Part shown: positions 1 to 8,787 of the stretch, piece after piece
Numbering within the stretch: the first letter of the stretch is position 1
How the letters are laid out: each line of letters begins with the position of its first letter
Assembly (NCBI GenBank): GCA_007644065.1
Contig: VJWN01000002.1
Coordinates: 893,831 to 957,830 of the forward strand
Length of the DNA stretch: 64,000 bases
From: Margaritispora aquatica
Taxonomy: Eukaryota > Ascomycota > Leotiomycetes > Helotiales > Discinellaceae
Direction: 5' to 3'
The notes under the pieces: model-generated
What the model was told of the DNA's origin: nothing
Seen by the model: the letters and a program-made list of their open reading frames with translations, nothing else
Databases searched by the model: none
Program-made: the position numbers and the translations under genes

Positions 1-1873
1 TGTTTTGCCTGCTAGAACTGGATGCAATACCATTTCAAAGAATGGTGTCCTTCTAGCAGCAGTCAATGAATTGTACAGTCCCTGTGCAGTGCTTAAAAGA
101 CTGGTCCACTCCTGAAGTACCCTGTTTGCTTCGTCGTAGTTGATGACACTGAGTACAAATGGCACTGTAGAGAGTTGCTCATATTTTCTTCGTATGATGA
201 GCTTTCCATATGTGGCCATCACCGCTGCAGTGGAAGCGCCCGCACCTGCACCAAACTGGCGTGTTGCCCATGATCTTAGCCATGTGTTTGTGCTGCCTGG
301 GGTTGAAAAGGTAGACATATCATATGCCATATCCAGGAAGTGAGTAATGGGGATCTCCTGTGGAAGTTTAGTTTGTGATTCAAAGCATTATCGAGGATAA
401 TATAAATTACCAAAGGTTTCAAGTCTCCGACATTAACAATCCAGATCTCTCTAGCTTTCCTCTCGTATGCTAAGTGCATCTGCTCCCAAGTTTTTGCAAG
501 TTGAATCTCGTTTATCCATTTGTAATCGCGCGGCGAGCCAACATAATCAAAATGGTAGTAAACTCCAGCTCCACCAGCTCGATTAGTCTCGTTAGAAAGG
601 GGAAGGCGCAATATATTGCCAGTATTGTCATCCGTCCAGAGCAATGTGATATCCTCAGGCACAGCCATCCCTTCCTGGAAGTATCCTCCTACTTCCTGTG
701 GTACAACAGTTAGCCCTTACCAAATAAACCAGTCTTTGCACATACCTTGTAAAGACACCACACCATGGGTACATCTGTCACATTCACTACATCTCGCAGT
801 AGCGTCTCTTGATAGTCAATAATGGTCTCCAGTGTTGGAGCATCGAGTGTTGGCGACGCTTCATCTCCGGCCCCTCGCATTCCCATTGTCCATAATGTTT
901 CCCACTGTTTGGCTCGTGTAACTCCATATTTCATAAAACTTTTCACGTTGGCGGTATTGCTCGGCCAATCCCAATTGGTTCCATTCAAAAAATGACGTGC
1001 CTCATTTGTCGCCCTTGCCATAGGTTCGGTGTGACTCGTGCCAATGACAATGCCATACATGTCTGCTGTAGGTCCGTTGTTGGCATCGTCGACATAAAAC
1101 ATGCTGTCCCACATAGCAGGCCAAATATAGTTGGCCTTCAGCCGAAGCAATAGCTCAAAAACTTTAGAGTAGAACTGTGAGTTAAATCCCGGACCATACA
1201 GGCCATCCGGGTAGTTTGCCCTTATCCAATTATTGAGAGCTGGTGCCTCATCATTCAAAAATATACCTCGATACTTGACAGAAGGTGGTCCTTGAACCTT
1301 GGTCATATTGGAAGCGTAAATAGCAGTAAGTTGTGTTGTTGGTACATCCGCCCACCAGTACCATGGAGAGACCCCAATCTGCTGTGATATGTCGTATACT
1401 CCATAGATTGTACCTCTCTTGTCGCTTCCAAAGATTACCAAAGCAGATTCCACGCCAGATATCGGGTTGCAAACAAGTTGTGATGAGTAAGACTCCCATT
1501 TCCCTTTGATATCCGTGACATTAATCTTTCCAGTTGCAATGAGACCATCAATGAGACTAGACTTCCCAATGGTACCGACAATGATGACAGGGGATGTGTG
1601 TGCGCTTGCTAAGCTTTTCCCGGTGAGATTTATGCTGCCATTTACCCCTGTAACGCGTCCAAAGTCTTGAGCAAGATCTTGAGCCGCTCGTATAACTCCT
1701 GGCCAGTCATTTTTGTCAAGTCGGATTGTCGGGGAATATGATTTCTTGCCTTTGCCTGTGCCAGACAGTTGGAGGGAAGACGTTGTGGCCGTGAATGCAA
1801 TTGAATCGGGTTGAATTGCTGCACCTCCTATGACAGCAAGGGTAAGAGTAAGAATCAACGAAGGGAAAATCAT
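1..1873 (-). CDS. GH115 xylan alpha-1,2-glucuronidase, 3' end beyond window
   Basis: Secreted enzyme expected to remove (4-O-methyl)glucuronic acid from xylan. The ATG at 1873 opens a hydrophobic signal peptide (MIFPSLILTLTLAVIGG). Exons are 1873-746, 695-411 and 357-1, with introns of 50 and 53 nt (GTATGT...CAG and GTAATT...CAG), giving 590 codons before the window edge. GH115 members are usually about 1000 residues, so roughly 40% is missing. Family-typical blocks are visible: PWYWWADVP, GIFLNDEAPALNNW, LRLKANYIWPAMWDSMF and GTSHTEPM, then in exon 2 a DDNTGNILRLP block and VNVGDLKPL. Joining exons 2 and 3 restores the conserved continuation EIPITHFLDMAYD, which supports the second intron. 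A GGCTAAA motif lies about 185 bp upstream. The next genes are GH10 and GH67, which act on the same polymer. The family call is secure from motifs; activity is inferred. Confidence 0.93.
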
Positions 1874-2055
1874 GATTCAGACAATCAAATCGAATGTATC
1901 TGAAAAATATGTGAATTCAAGAACACAAATTTCACAGATGAGATCACTAATACACAAGTCACTTGAAGTCTACTTATACTAAGTACTAGAGGAACTACTA
2001 CAGCAGAAGCCAAAAACCAACGGAAGAATCCCATGCGAATCAACATCGCAGTCCT

Positions 2056-2061
2056 TTAGCC
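2056..2061 (-). promoter_or_regulatory. XlnR/Xyr1-type GGCTAA motif in GH115 promoter
   Basis: Read on the minus strand the site is GGCTAAAGG, matching the XlnR consensus GGCTAAA known from Aspergillus xylanolytic promoters. It lies about 185 bp upstream of the GH115 start. A hexamer occurs often by chance; context is the main support. The rest of 1874-2491 holds no gene; a short GGGGTATGC-type direct repeat is seen near 2360-2400. Confidence 0.4.
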
Positions 2062-2491
2062 TATACCCCTATGGCAAACTTATGATCCACCATTGTTTGG
2101 CAAAGCCGGCAATGAAAGTAATATGAAGCTATTCTCTCTACGCTGCGGCATTTGACGGGATTAGCAGAGTGGATCTGTACTATATTTTAAGTTAAACAAT
2201 ACACTTGATAAAACCTGGAATACTTTTTATCATGCGGATTTTGATTGGGGCAACAGGGTTCTCAAACACCCTGTTAGATCCCGCGGCGCAGAGATACTTG
2301 AAGTGCACCAGCACAATTATTTATCCGTAGCCCACGCGATGTACGAAAAACATATTATATGGGGTATGCGGGGTATGCGGGGTGCGGGATATATGGGGTG
2401 AACATGGGTTGTATCGATATTCGTTGACTTAGGTTACGGATCACAGCCTAATACGAGTGATCAGGCTCCTCGCGGTGCCAAGGTGCTCATC

Positions 2492-3170
2492 CCCTACGGG
2501 AGCAGAAAAGCTAGTGTTTATTTTATTTTGTAATATAGGAAAATCGTATATAAAGGCTACTAAAAAAACTTTCGGTATAACTCCGGGTTAAAGATACGCC
2601 AAATTTTCTTTTTTTTCGAACTTAAAAGTAGGAGCCGCACTCACGACTATTCTACTAAAGTTACTTGACTTTAATTTAATAAAATTAGAATAGTAACTAA
2701 AAATATATACCTTATAAATTTTTTTAGTTTAAAATTAATAATTTAATAGTTTTTAAGTAATTAATTATAGCTAACTAATTAGGTCTAGTTTTAAACTATA
2801 ATTATAACTAACTAATTAAGTCTATTTTTAGATTATAATTTTAATATAAAAAAAGTTAAATATTTACTTTTTAAATAGATATTAATTTTAAACTATAAAA
2901 AATAATCTTAAAAAAAAAACCCGAAAACCTTTTTTTACTTTAAAAAAAAAAAAAAAAAAAAAAAGTTTTAAGTATTTAAAATCTAATAAAAATAAATAAA
3001 AATATTACTTTTTACTTAAAATCTATTAAAAATAAAAAAAAATACTATTTTTATAGTATATTAATATTTTACTTAAAAATAAACGTATAAAAAACGTTTA
3101 GTTTTTCTAGTTTTTATTAATAAATCTAGCTTTTTTATCTACTTTTACTAGCTTTTCTACTCCCGTAGGG
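2492..3170. mobile_element. AT-rich non-autonomous TIR element, copy A (679 bp)
   Basis: The element is bounded by inverted termini beginning CCCTACGGGAG and continuing (N)AGAAAAGCTAGT for about 24 bp. It is flanked by the 3-bp direct repeat ATC (2489-2491 and 3171-3173). The interior is extremely AT-rich with a run of about 24 A, subterminal AAAGCTAG repeats, and no ORF. It is the reverse complement of copy B at 7392-8172 over most of its length. Size, TIRs and TSD fit a MITE-like derivative of a cut-and-paste DNA transposon. The superfamily is not assignable with certainty; 3-bp duplications occur in PIF/Harbinger and CACTA groups. The AT skew may reflect RIP. Compared with B it lacks about 100 bp near one end. 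Confidence 0.85.
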
Positions 3171-3173
3171 ATC

Positions 3174-4560
3174 ACAGTAAGTCATGATGTGTGTGATCAG
3201 TAACCCGTGCCTCTGGACCCCTTACTGTGACGAACATAGCATGTGATGCGTAGCCCTGGGTCGGTAACCCTGTTACACAGTACGCAGGGGACTGGATGTG
3301 ACATCTGGTAACCCATGGTCACGGTGACTATGGAGAACGAAGGTTCTATATAACGAAACAGGTTTCATTCGAAAGTAGCTTCGTGCTCAACTTCAAATAG
3401 CAATTCATACTTGTTAGTAATATACCTGGAATCACTACCGAGTGATTCATCGTATTCTGAATCCTTACCTAGCACCCCCAAGCAGCGACAGGTTCGTTCC
3501 ACTTACCTCCGTTTCGCTTATTAGCCGTGAACTCCTGACCGCTCCCTTGGGTAGGGCCTTGGTTTGACCTGCGCCACGTAGTGACCTACGCCAGCTGACT
3601 AATACCTAACACCTAAATATTTTGAATTCCTAACTTACGGTCTAGATCTTAGCGTTATAGGGATTAATTGATCTAATATATACGAGTACTAGTAGTATTT
3701 CGAATTTGTATAAACATTTTTAAGAATTTGTATATACCAGTTAGTTAGTGTGGGTTATTACGTGGCGTAAGTTAAAACTCGATCTTTTAAAGAGAATCGT
3801 AGCCTAAAGAACGAATAGCTTAACGAACGAAAAGTAATGTCCAAAGGCCTAAGTACTACTGACCAAAAAGAAGAAAGGTTCTATATAATAAGTAGTTAAG
3901 AGTTTCGTGCTTTGCTCTAAATAATAATTTATATTTATTAGTATTATACCTAAATTAACTATCAGTAATTTATTATATTTTAGATCTTTATATTACGACA
4001 TACGTATTAAGAAGTAGGGCTCTAAGGGCTTAGTAGTAGAGAGTTATATAGAGAAGTTATTTGTCAGGGCCCGAGTCACGTGGTGGATTAATTAATGACT
4101 GTATATACAGTTGCTAAACTGATTTCGAGCAATCAAAATCAGTCTACCTTTTTGGGTATGTTTAGCGCAATGATTCAGCTTGGCGACTGCCGCGCCTGAC
4201 ACTTAGCAGCAAGGACTGTATAGAGAAGCCATTGGCCAGCCTTGGAAAAAGGCTAACTACAATTTAACTGGGGTCTATATAGGTCTATAGACTTAAAAGG
4301 GATTTCGTATAGATCCCCTAAGGATCTAGTACTTACGAAAGTTCTATATAACAAGTAGAATAGTTTTATTAGTTTAAAAGCTTTATACTTAATTTAAAGT
4401 ACTGGAATTTGATAAGATATTAAATTCATTGATAAACTATAAATATAAAATTATCACTCCAGTACCACGACATTACAATAATATAGAGTAATAATATAAA
4501 AGTCCAACTTTTTATATAGTTTATACTTTTATAGAAAACTACTCATAATAGTAAATAAAA
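3174..4560. repeat. Decayed retroelement/LTR-like AT-rich remnants
   Basis: No gene is visible. Three diverged copies of one segment beginning with (A)GGTTCTATATAA start near 3343, 3878 and 4336. The first two stay alignable for about 120 bp (TTCGTGCT..., CAATTCATA.TT.TTAGTA.TATACCT...). The later copies differ mainly by C-to-T and G-to-A changes, as RIP would leave. A roughly 25-bp inverted match (GGTTTGACCTGCGCCACGTA near 3563-3582 against 3755-3780) has the same transition pattern. These look like fragments of LTRs or another repeat family. No reverse transcriptase or integrase could be read. Confidence 0.45.
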
Positions 4561-4824
4561 TATTTAACTTATACCACGAATATAATCGCTTACGTCCAAA
4601 AGGTCTAGAACTAAAGTAAGGGAGCAAAATAATATATTGACTGATTTATAAGGAATCAAAAAGGTCGAAGGACCCCCCGGGACACTTCGGAATTGATCGC
4701 TAGCATATGGTTGATGCCTAAGGTTGCAAGGCACCCAGCCATATAACAACGAGCTCTACTTCACTCTTAAAGCCTTTCTCCAACTGTATTCCTTATAACT
4801 TTCCTCCCTATCTCTGTATCAAAT

Positions 4825-6042
4825 TTACCAGTGCGTCCACCACCCATGCCCATCCTTCTCTTCATCATGATCATGACTTCCCCAACCCCCATGTCCTTTG
4901 CTCGTATCATTCTTCAACGCCTCCACCACGCCGTCATACGCGGGGTGTTTGGTGAAATTCCCAAACCACAAACTCGGGCTTCCGTATCCCGCGAAGACAC
5001 CTGGAATCCATGAAACTGGATCCCAGAAATCCCACACGGTGATTCCAACACAGGCATCCACTTGCATGCAGGCGCCGACGGAATTGCGGTAGTCGATAGA
5101 TTGTTGGGCGAGGTTGGCGGTCGTTTCAGGTTCCTTGATGCGGATGTCGAGTCTAGTTTCTCAAAGTCAATACACCTCTAAAGAGGAAAGGAAAAGTAAG
5201 AGCACCTACTCAGTAATTGCAACATCAACCCCCAACTTCGTATAACCCTCCATCGTCCAAATCAACTGATCAATTGTTGGACTCTTGCCAACTATGAAAT
5301 GGCTCTGTAACCCAACACCGTCGATTCGGATGCCATCCGCCTTCAAACTTCTAACCATCTCTCGCACAGCTGCACTCTTGTTGTTTGGCGTCTCAATGTT
5401 GTAATCATTGTAATACAACTTTGCTCTTGGATCAGCCCTAGCAGCAGTACGGAAAGCAATCTTAATGTATTCTGGGCCAATGACTCGTAAGAATATGGAA
5501 TTTCGTAATGTCCCATTATCGTTCAGAGCCTCGTTTAACACATCCCAAGCATAGCACTGGCCGGACCAGTGTCTGGCTTCGTTGTTGATGTGATTGACCA
5601 TTGCTGCTGTGAGAGTTGCATTGGTCCATGGGACGGCAGGTGTTTCAACCCAGGGCGCGAGTTGATTGTGCCAGACTAGGGTATGGCATCGCAAGAGCTG
5701 CTTGTTTTTTCGCGCGAGGGAGGTGACTTCCCTGCCGTAGGTGTAGTTAAAGACGCCTTGTTGAGGCTCAACTGCGAACCACTATTTCGTTTCAATTAGC
5801 ACCATCCACCTCGTTGTCAAATCAAACTTTGGGGGAGACATTAATACCTTCTGGCCATTCGAATGCGTCAACTGTCCAAAGTCCGACGTATTACTCAATA
5901 TCTTGAGGTACGTCTCATTCTTGAACCCGATATCACGACTGTCTGTCGCTGTACCGAAATATAACTTTCCTGCCTTTACAGCGAGGTGGTGGAGCTGTGC
6001 TGTCGCGAGGGGGAGGGCGAGGAGGGCCACGAGGAGCTGCAT
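4825..6042 (-). CDS. Secreted GH10 endo-1,4-beta-xylanase
   Basis: Cuts the xylan backbone outside the cell. Exons are 6042-5848, 5781-5210 and 5152-4825, with introns of 66 and 57 nt, giving 364 aa. The start is followed by a signal peptide (MQLLVALLALPLATAQ). The acid/base Glu is in WDVLNEAL (about E149). The nucleophile Glu is in AITELDIR (about E256); its codon is split by intron 2, and splicing restores the motif exactly. HTLVWHNQLAPW and the C-terminal barrel block GITVWDF are also present. There is no carbohydrate-binding module. Instead the protein ends in a short Gly/His/Asp/Trp-rich tail of about 25 residues, unusual for the family. GH10 products with a glucuronosyl non-reducing end are the classical substrate of GH67, whose gene is divergent from this one. 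The annotation is secure; the tail function is unknown. Confidence 0.96.
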
Positions 6043-6533
6043 CTTGGCTTGACTGGTTCTCGAGGAGAAAAGCTAGTTCAGAGCCAAATTGATGGGATAT
6101 CAGTTGAGCATGAGAAGACAAGAAGAAAGCGAGAGAAGAAGGGAGGACGACAATATATCTTCTTCTCGCCCTACATTCGGCGCAAGCTATCTCAACTTCT
6201 CGCTCCAGTAACTATGATGCACCGAGTCCTCCCAAACCCGTAATCTACACCCCGCAATCCCAATCCCAAGTCCGAGATCATGTTATCCTCACATGTCCAA
6301 CCATGTTCTCGTCCCTGTCCCAAGACCGGTTAAACACCAAATACATCATGCAATGTTATTTTGAGGGGTAGAGCGTGTCCCCCTTCGATATCGTGGCTTC
6401 GTATGTCCGAAATGACATGATTTCTGTTATCACAAACGGGTATAGTTGGGATGGAGAGGAATCTGGCAGTAAGATGTCGTCGATATTAGAACCTACCTAC
6501 CTACCTGGTACCTCGAATAAACCTTGACGGTGA

Positions 6534-6539
6534 GGCTAA
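6534..6539 (+). promoter_or_regulatory. XlnR-type GGCTAA(A) motif in GH10-GH67 intergenic region
   Basis: GGCTAAA lies about 490 bp upstream of the GH10 start in the divergent GH10-GH67 spacer (6043-8787). The stretch 6043-7073 has no convincing gene. It contains CTAC repeats (about 6492-6506) and a fragment near 6715-6745 (TTATATTCAGGCT...ATCCGGGGT) resembling the repeat units that follow. Confidence 0.35.
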
Positions 6540-7391
6540 AAGCCGCTAAACAGCCGGAGTGGAGTGGACGTTTTGCCACTAGCGCAATAACATTTGCCCG
6601 GGAAATCGTCATGATGTTTTTGTTCGTACGATTTAATTCGCTGAATTGAAAATGCCGGCCAAGAGGAGGATAAATGTAAATCTCGGAGCTACTAGGGAGT
6701 GGGGGGCTGGGTTATATTCAGGCTCTTATTAAAATCCGGGGTGAGTGAAGAATACCTTCCGACTTTACTCCGCACTTACCTAAACACCGTTCCGGACGGA
6801 GGTGCCGGGGGTAAGTTTTGTCACCGCCTTGATTCTGCCCATATCAAATAGTTGTGTGGGCAGAACTACCTTATCCATATGCTACAGCACCATTCAAGTC
6901 AACTCAATTGCTAACTCACCTCATATGCGTTCCATACCTTAGGGTTTTTGCTTGCAGATTTGCAGGCCGCCTATCACCAACCCTTGTACCTCCGCTCTGT
7001 AGACTGAAGGCGGTGACGGTGACAAAAAACTTAGCCTCCGCACCTCCACACCTCCCTCCATACACCGCTGCTTCGAAATAGGCGAATACGCCTAGCGGCT
7101 TTTGATATCAAAATCTGGGGTACCTTCCAGGTTATTGCACCAGGGCGCCATGTATTCAGGCTACTTATTACACATCCCGTCCCTTTGTCACTTTGTCCCT
7201 TTGATCAGGTATATCTTTTCGAAAATACGCCTTCGGTAAGGTAGCGAGCGGTCTTTGATTCAAATCCGGGGTAAAGTAAGGTAAGGTACAAAAGGCATTG
7301 ATTGATTGATTGATTGATTTGATTGTATTCAGGCTAATGATTACACGTCACTTTTACAATTCACAATGCGGTCGGAAATATGCCCTCTCGG

Positions 7392-8172
7392 CCCTACGGG
7401 AGTAGAAAAGCTAGTAAAAGTAGATAAAAAAGCTAGATTTATTAATAAAAGCTAGAAAAACTAAACGTTTTTTATACGTTTATTTTTAAGTAAAATATTA
7501 ATATACTATAAAAGTAGTATTTTTTTCTACTTTTAATAGACTTTAAGTAAAAAGTAATATTTTTATTTATTTTTATTAGATTTTAAATACTTAAGACTTT
7601 TTTTTTTTTTTTTTTTTTTCTTAAGGTAAAAAAAGATTTTCGGAGAAGGTTTTTTTAGGTTTATTTTTTATAGTTTAAAATTAATATCTATTTAAAAAGT
7701 AAATATCTAACTTTTTTATATTAAAATTATAATCTAAAAATAGACCTAATTAATTAGTTATTATTATAGTTTAAAACTAGACTTAATTAGTTAGCTATAA
7801 TTAATTACTTAAAAACTATTAAGTTATTAATTTTAAACTAAAAGAATTTTATAAGGTATATATTTTTAGTTACTATTCTAATATTATTAAATTAAAGTCA
7901 AGTGACTTTAGTAGAATGGTCGTGAGTACGGCTCCTACTTTTGAGTTCGAAAAAAAAAAAAAAAAAAACTTTGGCGTATCTTTAACCTAGAGCTATGCCG
8001 AAAGTTTTTTTAGTAGCCTTTATATACGATTTTCCTATGTTACAAAATAAAACAAACACTAGCTTTTAAAGTTAGTTTTTCTATACTTTAAAACTAATTA
8101 AAGTAAGTTTTTCGTTTACTATTATAACTAGGTTTTTTCTTTAGTAAAACTAGCTTTTCTGCTCCCGTAGGG
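7392..8172. mobile_element. AT-rich non-autonomous TIR element, copy B (781 bp)
   Basis: Same element as copy A but in opposite orientation, with CCCTACGGGAG termini and the 3-bp duplication CGG (7389-7391 and 8173-8175). Removing the element and one CGG restores a repeat unit that aligns with the unit before it, so the empty site can be read from the array itself. There is no ORF. Compared with A it has about 100 extra bp between two copies of AAAAGCTAGT near its right end. It contains long A and T tracts and subterminal AAAGCTAG repeats. Confidence 0.87.
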
Positions 8173-8355
8173 CGGTAGGTAGCGGCCTTTGATTCCAAAA
8201 ATCCGGGGGGATGGTAATGTACCTGGTAAGATTACAGCGGGCGTTGTAATCAGGCTAATAATCATACCTAGGTACGATCCCGTCTGGTCACTTTAACAAT
8301 GCTTTGGAAAGACGCCTTAGCGGCTCTTTAATCAAGATTCGGTTCGGGGTGCAAT

Positions 8356-8385
8356 GGGGTACAGTGGGGTACAGTGGGGTACAGT
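8356..8385 (+). repeat. Three exact copies of GGGGTACAGT
   Basis: A 10-bp minisatellite with three perfect units inside unit 4 of the larger array, about 400 bp upstream of the GH67 start. Its purity beside diverged larger units suggests recent slippage. Confidence 0.8.
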
Positions 8386-8787
8386 GCAAGGGGATGTTAT
8401 ATTTAGGCTAATAATTATACCCCACTGGAACAATCGTTTGGAAATACACCCCTGCGGCGCTATCCGAACGTCACTTACCTACTTATCTCATTCATGGTCA
8501 CACAACGACCCCCCCCAAAAAAACAGAACAAAAAAACAATCTACCATCGCTTAATGGTTTTCTGTCCCCATGTCAAACTAATAGATTGGCCGGACATTCG
8601 AACTTTCATCAAACTCTTGTCCGGCGGGGTAGGTGGCGAATGTAAGTACTCCACATGTTGTCAACATCCGAGGACTAAATGTATAATGTACTCAAATAGC
8701 CGTGATTTTCAGTTGATCGTGGGGTTCACACTTCTTTGTCCTTTGTCCTTTGTCATTTGTTAACAGAAAAGAAGAAGTGAGGTTACC

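Larger units (their letters stand above)
7074..8460. repeat. Tandem array of ~134-153 bp units upstream of GH67
   Basis: Four diverged units start at about 7074, 7221, 7374 and 8306, with a partial fifth at 8440. Lengths are 147, 153, 148 (after removing the inserted element) and 134 bp. Each begins (G)GAAATACGCCT, then has AGCGGCTTTTGAT.CAAATC.GGGG, then TATTCAGGCTAAT.ATTA.AC and a GTCACTTT block. GGCTAA occurs at 7332, 8253 and 8406, with GGCTAC at 7159. CreA-type SYGGRG sites occur at 7115 (CTGGGG), 7266 and 8203 (CCGGGG). Unit 3 is split by TIR element copy B. Repeat structure is seen directly; a role in induction and repression of the flanking xylan genes is inference. Confidence 0.75.

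Noticed and set aside
2492..3170. Copy A as a centromere- or origin-like AT-rich block
   Set aside because: Defined TIRs, target duplication and a second copy explain it as a transposable element.
7250..7275. GATTCAAATCC in the tandem repeats resembles a tRNA T-arm
   Set aside because: No matching D-arm, anticodon stem or acceptor stem could be folded around it, and other units change the bases.
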